Part shown: positions 1-12,941 of the stretch, piece by piece
Position numbering within the stretch: the stretch's first letter is position 1
How the letters are laid out: each line of letters starts with the position of its first letter
Assembly: GCA_904063045.1 (NCBI GenBank)
Contig: CAJFCJ010000024.1
Coordinates: 372,001-436,000, forward strand
Length of the DNA: 64,000 nucleotides
DNA from: Dimorphilus gyrociliatus
Lineage: Eukaryota > Annelida > Polychaeta > Dinophilidae
Direction of reading: 5' to 3'
The notes under the pieces: model-generated
What the model was told of the DNA's origin: nothing
Databases searched by the model: none
The model's input: only the letters and a program-made list of their open reading frames with translations
Program-made: the position numbers and the translations under genes

Positions 1-3000
1 GGTGGTAAAGGAATAGGTCTTATCGAACGTCCAGTTCGGACACGAGAAGATAAGACAAGATCATTATCTAATTGACCATTCGTTATTTTCGATGAATCCA
101 TATCAGTTGGGTGTTTTTTATCCTTTGTATAACCGTTATGACGATTCTCGATAATCGGATCCAGGAGATCCGCAAAGACTTCGTACGTTTCTTCGTCACC
201 TGCTACCGCTCCAACTGTAAATATAAAAGGATGACCTGGATTGTCAACACCAGTCTGAATGACGCCATCCAGATTAAATCCACTCTTAGTTTTGGCATCT
301 TTCAACTTTTCAAAAACTTCCTTTGTCAAGCATTTGGCCATCCAGTTGTTATGTTTGCTTAAATCTGGGAAATTGGATGCTTTAGGCTCGCACACTTTAA
401 ATTCTGTAGCAATAGCAGTATTCTCATCTTCAGCTTCGTTTCTATAATTTTCGGGTAATAAATCGTCAAAAGATTTCTTTGCTTCGAGTCTCTTTTCGAT
501 TTCAATCAATTTTCGAACACCATCCATTACTATTTGAACTTGCTGTACTTCGGATGTTCCAAGTCTATCCAAATTCGAAATATCAAAGGTACCATCTTTG
601 GCCTCTGTATCAACACCTCCAGTTCCTCTCTTTTGTAAACGGAGGGCCTTGAGAATTCCAGCGAATTTACTGTCTTTTGCCAATTTTGGCAATTTGACGT
701 GAACACCGGCTCTTAAACCTGTTCCAAGATTACTTGGGCAGGTTAATATGTAACCGAGATGCTCATTCCACATGAAGGAGTAGTTGCTTTTCTTGATGGA
801 GTCTTCGAAACTATTTAAACCGGCACAGAACCTTTCAAAAACTCCCCTCATGTTTCCTCCTTTTTCCATGGATATAATTCGAGTATGATCTTCTTCATTT
901 ACCCAAACAAGGAGATTCTTTGCATCGTTGTGGAAAATACCTCTTGCTTGGGGCCAATCTCTGGCCATTCCCGCGCATGTTAGCAATGGGGACACTGGTT
1001 TATCAAAGAGGAAATGATCCTCAATAAGTTTATTTTGTTCCTCTTCCGTCATGGTTTCCAATGAATAATATTTGCCAGCTAATTCACCCTGAAAAGAATT
1101 GCATGCCTCAACAACAAGAGTTTCAACCTTTTTCCTCTCTGCCCTGGTGCAAAACGGTGGTAACGCGATACCTTTTATCGATCTACCAGTACGGACTCTA
1201 GATGATAGCACATATTTTGAGTCTAATTCATCTCCTTCTAATTTAGTTGCATCTAGATCTGTTGTATGTTTCATATCCTTGGTATAGCCATTATGGCGTT
1301 TTTCAATGATAGGATCTAACAAATCAGCAAAAACCTCATAGGATTCTTCATCTCCAGCAACAGCTCCAACAGTCATGATGAAAGGATGACCTGGATTGTC
1401 GACACCTGTTTGTATAACTCCATCGATAGTAAAACCACTGCTAGTTTTCTTTTCCTTTAGCGAATCATAGATCTCAGGTGTGAGGCATTTTGCCATCCAG
1501 TTGTTGTGTTTTGAAAGATCTGGAAAATCTCCCGGTGGTCTTTCGACAATTGTTGGCCAGTGGTCGTCAATTGATTCACCTTTTTCCAAAGCCTTCTCAA
1601 TCTCAATTAGCGTCTCAACGCCATTGATAACTAATTGCACTAATTCGACTTCAGATTTACCAAGTCGATCAGCATTCGAAATATCAAAAGTTCCATCGGT
1701 AGAGGCAGTATCGACTCCCCCAGTTCCTCTCTTTTGAAGTCTGAGAAGTTTAAGTAATTCATCAAATTTGTTTTCTTTTGCTAAATGTGGTAATTTAACA
1801 TGCACACCAGCTCTTAAGCCGGTTCCGAGATTCGAAGGACAAGTAAGAATGAAGCCTAAGTGATCGTTCCACATAAACTCATGCCCCTGAGCCTTGATAG
1901 AAGCCTCAACCTTTTTTAATCCAGTACAAAATCTCTGAAAGACCTTTTTCATATTACCAGATGACTCCATGGAAATTACCCTGGATATAAAAAGGAAATT
2001 CGTTCAATAAAAACGTGATCTTTCGATCTGCGAAATACTTAGCAAACACTTGATATATGTGTACAGTAAATAGTCTACATTATTTATGCATATGTTTTTA
2101 GGTCTACACAGTATGTGTTGCAGTATGTACTGTATAAATAGAAACGTATATTGTATATATAAAAACTTTTCATCAATAGTAAGCTGTAAATATAAGCAGC
2201 TGCTTTTCTTTACCAAGCAATTATAGAATATATATACAGCGATGTTTGATTTTCTTATATTACTAAAAAAATCAAAGTAGGTTTATGTTATAATGTAACG
2301 ACACTTAAATTACTTTCTCCTTGCATTTTACAGACCTAGACCTGATCAATGAAGCTATTATTTTAAAAAAATAACCTTGAATGATCCTCTTCATTAACCC
2401 ATACTAGAAAGTTCTTTTGATCGTTATGAAATATTCCTCTGGCATCCGGCCAATCTCTTGCCATACCAGCACAAGTCAAAAGGGGTGAAACAGGTTTATC
2501 AAAGAGGAAATGATCTTCTATTAATTTATTTTGCTCTTGCTCCGTCATTGATTCCAACGAATAGTATTTCCCCTTAAACTCTCCATCCAATTTTCCTAAG
2601 GCTGTCGTTAAGATGTCTTTCACGTCTCTCCTTTCAGCTCGAGTACAGTGAGGAGGTAGAGAGTAGCCCCTGATCGAACGGCCAGTTCTAACTCTTGAAG
2701 AGAGAACATATTTTGGATCCAAATTATCACCGCCAACAATTTTCGATGCGTTAAGATCTGTTCGATGAATAGCATCCTTGGGATATCCTCCATGTCGACC
2801 AGAGACAACTGGGTCGAATAAGTCAGCAAATAATTCGTAGCTTTCTTCATCGCCAGCAACACAGCCTATGACATTAGACAAATTCCATTAATAATAAGCC
2901 TATAATGATTATAGTCAAATTAAATTTATCAACAGTAAATGAAATGTTAGTGCTCTCTGAATACTATGTAAAGAGAAGGTAAAGCGAAAATAGAAAGAAT

Positions 3001-5651
3001 TAATAGTTATACGAACCAACTGTATAAATAAAGGGATGACCCGGATTATCTACGCCTGTTTGTATCACTTTATCAATAGTGAATCCGGTTTTCGTCTTTT
3101 TATCAGCTAACAATTCCCATATTTCAGGAGTTAAGCATTTTGCCATCCAATTATTATGTTTTCTTAAATCCGGATAGTTAGGAACAATTGTGTGAGCCTT
3201 ATTCTTATCGACGACTCCCCTGATAAAGAAAGGATAATAAATTTTCGCCAAACATTATATAAAAATTTCAAGTGCCATAATAAGAAGAGTGTTAGTGCAT
3301 GTACAGGATTAACAGGTGGCGCTGTATGCGATTTTTTTTTTGGATTTGGCATGCCAATAGAGATAACTATTTTGTACTGGACAAATAATTCATAATAATT
3401 AAAACATATATTAATTACTAATTACGGCTGGCCTTTGGCCCACAGGAATGTTCATGCAAAATAAAAGTTACCTATCTTCCTCGCTATTTACCAGCCCGTC
3501 GTTAGCAGTGACCTCAACGATCTTTTGCTCATTCTGTTCCTTTTCAGAACTTTTTTCATCTGTCTGAGCATATCTTACATCGTCATTTCGGTCACTACCG
3601 CTAACAACGGGATCTGCAGTGATTGCGGCTCTAAAGAACGTTAGAAATTAGCAAAAAGTGTTCCATCTATTTCCAAACACGTGATTGGAATGCTGACTTA
3701 ATTAGAGATCTTAATCGCAAATGTATTTGTATAAAAGTATTTCACGTCACGTCAAACTATTTCCTTACTCTCTTCTACTTTTTTTTCAACGCTTGTTCAG
3801 AAAATGGCGTCAAAATTAAGTCACGTGTGATCGTGAAATACTCCAATCAAATTAATACTTTTGTGAAGTTTTCAAAGGAAATTGAAGGATGAGATTATCT
3901 GACTGCACCGATTAGGTATTATCTCATAGAAAATTGCATAAATATATTTGACGCCAGGATTTCCGCTTGGAAACTTTTTAGCTTCACTTTAATTAATCAA
4001 ATTACTTTATTAAGATAACAAGTCAATTACTAATCAGTAATAGGCCCATTATTAAAAAAATGTTTTCATTCGTTTCGTATGACTGCATTAGCGAAAAATA
4101 TCCAACCAATTTTGTTTGTCTTTCTGCATCAAGTGCATTGAATAGTGACGCCAATTGGGAAGCAATTAAAATGAACTCTTTTATGGTTATTTTTAAGATA
4201 ATCGATTATCGGTGCAGGAGAGATGGTTAGATTTATCAAAATTATAAAATTTGTAGTTTAACAAAAATGAATACAACAATATTGATCCTTTGAGGATTTT
4301 TTTTTATTATATATATACAGTTAATAGAAAAGAGATAAACGTAAGCAAACCTTTCTTCTCCTTCACTGTTGAACAAAGGGTGTTAGCAAGCAAGAGGGGG
4401 GTAGAAAAAAATATGTAGTCTACTAAACAGATACGTCAATGGTATAAAAAACACATGAGAATTGATAAGATAGAAGGCGAAAAATCGCCCTCCAGCGCAA
4501 CCACATCTGGAACGCAACCGGTCGAAATTTTGCGGTGTTAGTTTAAGGATATTATATTGTTAACAAACGAAACACAGTTGTCAAAATATTTAGTAATTTT
4601 CAAAACCTAAAGGACCGCAAGGTTTCCGTCCGCCGGCCCTTTTTTCTACGTTTTTTTTCTTATCCCACAACTACATTCTTACCCTTTCTCTCAAACCCCC
4701 TTTTCCGATTAAGACAGACGTTCCAGTAAAAATAGCCTAGACCGTGTGATGAATGATGGGGATGAAGTATGTAAAGCATTATACAGCAAGTTTTTTTTTG
4801 CAGCAGTTCGTCTTATCGATTTATATACAAGAGATCATTGAAAAGACCGATTTTTAGGCTATGGATTAGCCACTAAATAGCTCAGGCCACGTTTTTCTTT
4901 GTTAGAATTCATGTCTTTATACAAGGTCGCGAAATATCTTAACGAAACTAATGCAAAGCAATCATTAAAATTCAAAGCAAACTATAACTAGGATGGGGCG
5001 TTGCCCTCTTAGTCTAAATCTTCGAAGTCGGACTAACTGATATCACATGGATGCTGTTACAATTTAGAAGCTTCTCTTCAACTATATCGCTTTCAAAAAA
5101 AAAGAGTAATAAGAATAAATACTCACTTCCTTTTCTTTTTCTCGCCGGAACTTCCTCCGCCGCCGCCGCCGCCTCCTCCTCCAGCTAAGAATGAAAAGCA
5201 CGAGCACAATGGCATTAGTTCACCTTGTTAAGCCTAACTAATGACAAATGGTCTAGAATTCGCAAAATCTACAGTACAACTTCTACGAGGCACGTTGTAA
5301 GAGTATATATTTATAGAGTAAATTTGGGACGGGCGTTTGTGCAGACGTTTATCAATGTGAACATGGGCGTAAAAAGCGCCATCTGTCAGTAGGGCGAAAT
5401 TTACATCTTTCATTGATTTCTATGCCCCAATACGGTTATGGAGTTTAACGAAGCGCCTATGCAAATTAGCAGAACGTGTATTAATCGCTTGGAAGAAGGC
5501 AATTTATCGCTTTTGATCAATTGACGAATATTACGAGAATTCAAAGATAAACATCAAAGTTAACTTTTGAATACTTAATTTCATGTATAGCTGCTAAATA
5601 TTTAAATATTTTTTAAACAAACTTACCTTGAGTTGAATTCCCGCATCCCAT
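1..5651 (-). CDS. Three-domain creatine kinase, flagellar type (3' part beyond left edge)
   Basis: Exons (minus strand): 5651-5627, 5184-5127, 3630-3472, 3219-3017, 2865-2376, 1980-1 and onward; every junction is GT-AG and phase-consistent, giving about 971 codons before the edge. It should transfer phosphate between creatine phosphate and ADP. The protein starts MGCGNSTQ, a myristoylation/palmitoylation-type N terminus, followed by a run of ten glycines, a KKKRK basic patch and an acidic linker. Domain 1 (exons 4-6) and domain 2 are complete, each with the active-site Cys in [12 protein letters not shown] and the VRTGRS nucleotide loop. Domain 3 stops at [13 protein letters not shown] because the window ends. 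Three fused CK domains with a lipidated start match the known flagellar creatine kinase of sea urchin and other invertebrates; a role in cilia or sperm tails is inferred from that family. Exon 6 is unusually long (at least 1,980 bp) and covers two domain junctions. Confidence 0.95.
3631..5126 (-). other. Creatine kinase introns 1-2 (non-coding)
   Basis: Intron 2 spans 3631-5126, and a shorter intron 1 lies at 5185-5626. I see no second gene here. GC-richer patches occur at about 4480-4530 and 4605-4645 (CCGCAAGG...CCGCCGGCCC). These could be regulatory, but no known motif is clear. Confidence 0.5.
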
Positions 5652-6914
5652 TTTTTCCGAACCTCACTCTACTCCCAAATGCGACAGTTTGATGGTTGCT
5701 ATGCATAGCCGAGCATGCGCCTTTTTTAGTTGAAAAAACACGCCCTCTGTAGGAAGCATGGATCGCCTACTGTAGACCTGAATAACTTAATTACTTGGTT
5801 ACAAATTGAGAGTAAAAAGATCAAAGAAATATTCATGACTAGACCAGGAATAGGAACCACCCCAACCATGGGACATTTATTTATTTTTTTTCACAATATC
5901 TATATCTAGTCAAACATGTGTTTTTTACCGTTTAAGTAAACCTATTAAGTGAAATTTAATCTGTCTTAAATACAGATGATATTTGGCCAGCTTTCGTTAC
6001 TTTTAATAATATAGTTTGACAGATTTAAAGCATTTAAACTAACACTCGTTGAGATGACATTCGGAAAGAAACTAGGACATATCTCCTATAAAAATTATCA
6101 CGAAACAAAAGAATGTATCATCCTATAGGAATTTTCCCTAATACTGGTTGCAAAAACAAGAATAGGGAACACATTTTAGCCATCGAGTGCTTTATGCCGT
6201 GGGTGATTATATTCTAAAAAAAAATCCTTATAACACGTTTTCTGGTTTATTAATTCATGAAGTGGTAATAAATAAAAGGTTTAATTTTCATTGCTAATAC
6301 GACTATAGAATTCTCATCACAAGATCTCTGATAGTAGCTGCGATTTTCAACTTTTCTCCATTCTTCCATTTTTTGGTTAATATAAAAAAATTATCAGATA
6401 TAATCAATCTTCGCTATCTATTCCTATCATAATCTTAAGAATGCATAAAACTGACTTTTCTCTCTCTTTTTCTCTCTGTGACATTGAATTTCAATAATAT
6501 TATTTAAAGCAATAAAATGTCTAATGATTTATTCTTTTTTTTTTACGTTATGTGTTTAGTCGAAACAAAGCGCCATTGAGGCAGACATAATGGAATGTTC
6601 TCAAAAAATTTAAAATATATATCTTTTTTTTAAAAAAAAAACAGAATAACAAAATAACTATAAACCATTTTTTACTGCTCAATAGCATTTAAAATTACCT
6701 TTTTCTCTTTTTATAAGCTAAGAGTGATCTTTTTGTAGGTCACCTTCGTTTAATATATACAAATATATATACAAAGGCTTTAAGAAAAGTTTATATGTTT
6801 AAATTAACCACTCTATGTATATTCAGTAGTTCGGTTTGGCGGGCTTATTTACATTTCATTAGTTTAACATTTAAATAATCAATCTCGAATTTATATTTAT
6901 TTAATACTAAAATA
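5652..6914. promoter_or_regulatory. Divergent intergenic region, creatine kinase / HUS1
   Basis: This is a head-to-head spacer of about 1.26 kb. An NRF-1-like GCATGCGC core lies at 5713-5720, about 62 bp upstream of the creatine kinase ATG, so its promoter is probably there. The rest is AT-rich with T and A runs (6539, 6626) and a short TC tract at 6460. No further coding sequence is seen. Confidence 0.5.
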
Positions 6915-7993
6915 ATGAAATTTCGAGCTATTTTAAATGATGTAACTTGTGTTCAGCATCTATCACGTAAGTATATTTTTTGGGCGTATTGAAAACAGTT
7001 GAGCGATAATAAAAGAAAATGATAAAAAGTCATGTTTTATTTATATTTTTTCCATAGATGTCTTATCAGCTCTTGTAAAATTATCCAACCCATGGACCTT
7101 GAAACTTTCACCTAATAAATTTTTCTTTATTCTTAATCAAAGAATTACCGATGGGGGTATGACTGTTTGGTGTGAACTAATACAAACTTCCTTTTTTAGC
7201 GAATATGCTATGGAAGGAGTCAATCATGAAGATGCTAACGAAATATTACTTGAGCTGCAATTAGAGCAGCTTGTGAATGTTTTAAAAACTTGTTTGAAAG
7301 GATGCCAATCTGTAAAATTAAAACTAACAAACGCCCATGGACCCTGTATGACTGTTATTAGCAGAAATTCGTTATCAGCTGAAGTTTGTAGTGAAAATCA
7401 CGTTCCGATTACGGTAATACCAAGGAAAGATTGGAAATATTTTCAAGAACCATCTAGTCCTGATATAGATGCATCTATTTATTTACCTAAAATGACCATC
7501 TTTAAAAACGTAGTTGATAGGATGCACAGTCTTCATGATAAAATCGTAAGATTTGTTATAGATTAGACACTACGAATATTATTATAACTGACAGGGCATC
7601 CACCTTCAGATCTTATCGGCCAACCATAATGGAGAATTAGAAGTTTGTGTCGATGCTGATTTAGTGACGGTTAAAACACACTTTAAGAATCTGGAGCATC
7701 CTCGATGGTCGGGAGATTCTCAAGAGAGCCAAACAAGAAACACTCAACAAAATAGAGAATTTCATAGCGTAACTGTTGATAGTAATAAACTTCTACTCTT
7801 TCTTCTCAGCGAGCAGCTATCGCCTGATAAAATAGCCTGCAGTTAGTAAGATATAAAATTAATACCTTCTTTATTAATGTCTAATTTACTACGATTTTTT
7901 CCCGCAGATATCAAACAGGACATGGTCGCCCATCTAATACTTTTGCACCGAGATTTGTCAATTCAGTATTTAATACCAGCCTGCTTTAATTGA
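6915..7993 (+). CDS. HUS1: Checkpoint clamp subunit HUS1
   Basis: Exons 6915-6966, 7058-7545, 7595-7841 and 7908-7993 give 290 aa, close to the usual 280 for this family. HUS1 forms the 9-1-1 ring with RAD9 and RAD1, which is loaded at damaged DNA and activates ATR signalling in the nucleus. Identification rests on the start MKFRA, the blocks GGMTVWCEL, MEGV, KLTNAHGPC, IPRKDWK, PDIDASIYLP and VKTHFKNLEHP, and the C-terminal LSIQYLIPA stretch, all in order along the PCNA-like fold. The last intron uses a GTTAGT donor: only this choice (phase 1) gives the conserved ACNIK...LHRDLSIQY ending. The ATG is the first in frame and the following residues match the family's N terminus. Confidence 0.95.
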
Positions 7994-10900
7994 CTATTTT
8001 CAATCATGACATTCAACTGAGAATAATCAAAAATGTATAAAAAAGATTATTCTTTCGCAATTTTAGATGTAATTTAAAAAAAAAAAAAGAAACAGTGACT
8101 TAATGAATTACAAATGTTTCCATAAATTTCTTATTTACACTATACAGCATATTGAAAAGAACATTAAACTCTCCTTTTCCTCTTAATAAAGACGTTTTCA
8201 TTTGTTTTTTTCTAGGTCAGATTACGAATGTTAAAAGGTTCCAATTCTCGTTCTAAGCCGAAGGTTTTATTGAGTCAGATTGCAATAAGGAGTAAAACTG
8301 ATAGCGTTAGTTTACGGCTAAAAGCATATTCATCGAAATATTTAGCATAACTTTGAGTAAATAGATTTTATAAAGGTCTACGCAAAATTTTAAGGAAACC
8401 GAGTAATATTTTTTAAAAAAAGGCAATAAAGTTATAAAGTTATAAAAGCATACTTGGAGAAAGACTCTATTGTTCAACTTTTATCATTAACTTATTCACT
8501 ATTACAAGTAAAAAGTTTAAATAGCGATAATATCTGAAAAACAATATTCATTCTCTTGTAATAAAATAGAATAACGAAGACATTCTTGAAATATTCTCTC
8601 CTTTTAAATGTTTTATATTATTTCTTATCACAATTACAAATAGGTCTTAAAAAATTTATTTATGCTTTGAAAATATAAACATGTGTTTGATAAGTTTTTT
8701 TGTTATTCATCTTAGGATGAGTTTATTTAAGAATTTTTTCTAATTTTATATAAATATTGCAAGTAAACTTTATATTTCCTTTCTAGTTTGAAATAACTTC
8801 ATTTTATACAATATTCCCTATGTATAATATGTTAAATTCAATTTTCAAGATACATATTTAATATTCAAGTCTTATAAGCGTGATTCAATTTGGGAAAGGG
8901 ACGTCGTTTTTTTTTTTGGGCTTTTTTCATTCGATTTTATTAGAAACTTTCCCTTTGAATTTCTTTTGAATACAATGTTCGGATTTATCACTGCCTGTAG
9001 ATAATCGCATTGTAAATGAATATATTCATTCCGCTCCAAAATTTCTCAATAAAAGCATAAAATCTTTAGATTTCTGGTTCACTAAATTGATAGTAAATAT
9101 CCCTAATTTATTCGTATTAGATAGATTCAACTCTATGTCGAGTCTTCTGAATTAATTTTACCCACTATAGTTATAATTTGTAAAAAAAAAGAAAAGAGAC
9201 TCTCTTCATCCTATATGCAGCTTCTCCGTCTTAACAAAAATATATATACATATATATATATATATTTTCTATTTTCGATTATAAAGGAACCGGAAATAGT
9301 CATGATATTATAAAGTTATATTATTCAATTGTTTTTACATTGTATCTAACACAGTAATAATCATTAATAACGAAAAAAGTAATATAGGTTTGTTTGTTTT
9401 TTTTTTCGAAAAAAAATCTAGATTAAAAATGTAAACTTTATAAAAAACTATAACAATTTAGCTTAATTATGTACCTTGACAACCATTCTAAATAGATCAA
9501 TTTTTGCTTTGTCTCGCTATTTATTATTATTTTAGCAACAGCCGTCATTTAAACTTGACAGTTTTATAAAAATATAAAAAATATTTATTTGCTAATTATA
9601 GAATGTCGTGTGAAAGAAGTTAACACTTAATAATTAGTTACCAAATTTATTGCATTAGCATTTAGATATTTAAATACAAATAAGTAAATATATAAATCTT
9701 CTTTATATTAAAAATAAACAATTAATAAGAAAGCGAAATGGACTCAGAGTTTCTTTGTTTAATTAGCCATTATAATTTTTACAGGTGAAATAAGTTTAGC
9801 AAAAACAAAGGTATCAGACAGATATTGTATTCTATTGATGGACATAAAAAGTTTTTTCTCTCTTTGTCTCTCTCTCTCTCTCTCTCTCTCTCATACACAT
9901 AGTACATATATACACATTTGCTTTCACTTTCTTATCACTATTATTGTTATGTATTCTCATGATATTTCATTAAAGAGATATCTGCAAATACTTTATTTAT
10001 AATCTTCTTACCAACTCCTTATATTAATTTATTCAAAAACTTTCATTCAGTACAAAAATTATTCAATCTACAATAAAAAATGTGCTATTTGTATATGAAT
10101 TAATTATTATTTAAGGTATTAAACTATTTTTTCATTACATGTTATTTATTTATCAATTCAGTGCATTATTAGTATCTTATTAAATATTTCCCCTTAAAAT
10201 TCCATTAGCTCTCTCGTTGCTCGAAGAACAACATTAGACTAAAGTGCTTCTGCTAAAACCTTAATTGAAGGAAATGTATACCATACATATATATCTTCAT
10301 TTCATAAAAAAAATCTCCATAAAGTTCATAATCATTTAACATTGTCAATTATTATCATTTCAAAAATAATTCTTATTGAAGATCATAATCTAAAAATAAC
10401 TACTTTAAGTTCCTGCTTACATAATTATGTAATTAGGTATAAACTTTTTTTATTGTTTTTGTTCCTTCTTTATCGATTAATTCCGCTTATTTAAAGAAAA
10501 TGATAACAATGATAATAATATTATAAATTGATTTCTTACAGACTTGTGAATGACAAGTAAATTAGTTCACGTGTCCCAAGAATTAAAGCTTGTTCATCTA
10601 TTCGATTTTCTATTTAAATTTTTTTAAGAACAATGTCACATAATCAGTGAGTATGAAAGATAAGAAGGAAGAGTGAGAAAAGAAGGTTTTTCTACCTAAA
10701 TACTATTTAGATTATCTTAGACAGATTGAGTTTCTCTTTCAGCTTCTATTTTGCAATTTTAATTGATTTTCATATTAAAAAGATTTTCCATTATAGTTTT
10801 TCCAGCTCTTCCTTTTTCCTTTCTTCCTGTTTTTTATAACCTGAAATGTATTGTTAATGGTGCCGGCAACCTTGCCACATCTTCAATTTGTACTCTTTTC

Positions 10901-11008
10901 TAAATGATATACTATGTTGAAGAAGAACCTCCTATAACTTTGTTTACATAAATCAGACTCAATTGGGTTCTTTGTCTTCGTTTTGCGAAAATAGAACAAA
11001 CCTCGCTC

Positions 11009-11073
<65 letters not shown>

Positions 11074-11640
11074 TCTATTTTGCTTGGTGTGCTCTTATTT
11101 TTTTAAAAAGATTTTACACGTTTAGTTGCATTGGTAACGGTTAACAGGAGCTTGTCAGGTACATATTGTCACGTTTTGAGATTTTTTTGGAAAGAAAAAA
11201 CAAAAGATATAATATTCTGATCAAGTACATATCGTTTAGAGATAACCTAGTACTTAGACTATAACTCCTAAACACTTTTGTCAGATTTAGTCATCATGAT
11301 GACAATTTTAAGACCAGAGACTTAGTCATGTCTTAGTCATTAAAATTACTAAAGAACGCATATATGTTCATTTTCGAATTTTCCTTCAAGAAAATATTAA
11401 ATGTATGAAAATTAATATCTAGATTTGTGACGAAATTTTTTAACATTATCTATTTTGTAATGACAATTATTATTATTATATATTAAAATTGCCGCTAAAT
11501 AGGTAAAACACTCAAGAGTCAGCCATTTTGATTTACCGAATAACGGTCAGGAAAACCATCTCTAAACGTAAACAAAACGAACGTGGATTATTGGCTCGTT
11601 ACTTTACAATTAGGTCAGGCGGCATGAACAATAAATAAAT
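7994..11640. other. Gene-free AT-rich stretch
   Basis: I find no convincing exon on either strand over 3.6 kb, the longest gap in the window. It holds TA-rich runs (about 9239-9268), a (TC)n tract at 9869-9892 and a compound (TCTG)n(TC)n microsatellite at about 11005-11070. Distal control elements for prickle-like or an unannotated non-coding RNA are possible but not shown. Confidence 0.5.
11005..11070. repeat. Compound microsatellite (TCTG)n(TC)n
   Basis: About seven TCTG units are followed by about fifteen TC units without interruption. It lies roughly 0.75 kb upstream of the prickle-like start. Confidence 0.95.
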
Positions 11641-11821
11641 AACAACAAAAACGTAATCGAAAGAGAAATATTCACTTAATGCAAAACTTTCGCCGCCAAA
11701 ATTTGATTTCTCTTTGTTCTGTTTGAAGCATTTCTAAGACATCTAAAGACCCCAAATTTGCGCACAGGTAAGAGTTGCAAAGGTCATCAGGTGTGACAGT
11801 ATAACGTTACTCTCTTCTTAG
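11640..11821 (+). promoter_or_regulatory. 5' UTR exon and 54-bp intron of the prickle-like gene
   Basis: A donor (CACAG|GTAAGAG) at 11768 and an acceptor (CTCTTCTTAG) ending at 11821 bracket a 54-bp intron two bases before the ATG. The upstream exon, ending at 11767, would be non-coding. The exact transcription start is not visible. Confidence 0.55.
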
Positions 11822-11823
11822 AA

Positions 11824-12732
11824 ATGATAAGTGATACGGATAGTGGATGTGCGGTTGAAGAGTATTCTTGGATTCCACCCGGATTAACGTCCTCACGAAT
11901 TCGACAGTATATGAATTCCCTTCCAGAAGATAAAATTCCCTACGTAAATAGTGTAGGAGAAAAATATCGAATCCGTCAACTACTCTTCCAACTTCCTCCT
12001 CACGACAACGCAGCAAGATATTGTCATTCTCTAAGCGCCTATGAAAAGAAGGAGCTCGACGAGTTCTGCGTTAAAAGAAAAAATGAATCTCTGGGCAGAG
12101 GTCGTTTACATGTTCAGGGGATACCAGCAAAGTGTTTCAAATGTTTAGACAATATAGCAAGGGGTCAGATAGCTGTGCTTTCTTCCAGAGCTGGTCCAAA
12201 TAGTTGTTGGCATCCTCGGTGTTTTACTTGTTCTACGTGCGGTGAACTTTTAGTTGATTTAATTTATTTTTGGAACGACGGTTTGTTTTGTGGAAGACAT
12301 CATGCTGAAAGTCTGAAACCTCGCTGTTCGGCATGTGATGAGATTATTTTTGAAGAAGAATGCATAGAAGCTGAGGGTAAAAGTTGGCATCTAAGACACT
12401 TTGCTTGTTCTGCTTGCGGAAAGAGTCTTGGAGGTGAGGAATACGCAACAAAGGACGAAGAACAATTTTGTAGTGCTTGTTATAGTGAAAAGTTTACTTG
12501 CGACGAAAAGAAGAGTGGAATTTTAAAAATATCTTCCTCACCAGACTTGACAAAACGATTGAAAAGCGTAAAATTCAATGTTCCTATTCAAAGCTATGAA
12601 TATTCACCAGCAAAGAATCTTGACGATTCGTCAATCTCTTCTAGTGATAGTGAATTTGAATATCAAACGTCAAAAAAACCAATCAAACCTCCTTATTTAC
12701 AAAAACCTAAAAATAACTGTATCATATCATAA
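11824..12732 (+). CDS. prickle: Short Prickle-like protein (PET + 2 LIM + CaaX)
   Basis: One open exon of 302 aa. A PET domain lies at about residues 10-100 ([37 protein letters not shown]). LIM1 is at about 105-165 (CFKC...[11 protein letters not shown]...CGRHH) and LIM2 at about 166-225 (CSACDEIIF...[12 protein letters not shown]...CSACY). The order and the linker [13 protein letters not shown] match Prickle, a cytoplasmic core planar-cell-polarity protein that binds Vang and Dishevelled. The third LIM domain of Prickle is absent, and the chain passes directly into a 75-residue Ser/Lys-rich tail. It ends NNCIIS, a CaaX box like the prenylated tail of vertebrate Prickle proteins. Known family members are several times longer with many introns, so this is either a derived minimal gene or an old retrocopy with intact coding. 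Testin, the other PET-LIM family, fits less well because of the CaaX end. Confidence 0.88.
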   Translation: MISDTDSGCAVEEYSWIPPGLTSSRIRQYMNSLPEDKIPYVNSVGEKYRIRQLLFQLPPHDNAARYCHSLSAYEKKELDEFCVKRKNESLGRGRLHVQGIPAKCFKCLDNIARGQIAVLSSRAGPNSCWHPRCFTCSTCGELLVDLIYFWNDGLFCGRHHAESLKPRCSACDEIIFEEECIEAEGKSWHLRHFACSACGKSLGGEEYATKDEEQFCSACYSEKFTCDEKKSGILKISSSPDLTKRLKSVKFNVPIQSYEYSPAKNLDDSSISSSDSEFEYQTSKKPIKPPYLQKPKNNCIIS

Positions 12733-12941
12733 GAAAAGAACAATATTTTCGACGATTGTTAAAGACGTTAGTGATTAGAACTCAATCTAAGACGATTGGG
12801 CATAGTACAGTTCTGTATATTGTTTGTTATATTTTTTTTAAATGGTTTTATTTACAACAAAACAAATTAAAAGATTTTGAGAAAAATTTCTTTTCAAAAA
12901 TATTTTCTATTATTTTTTCTTATTTATATTATAAAGTTAAT

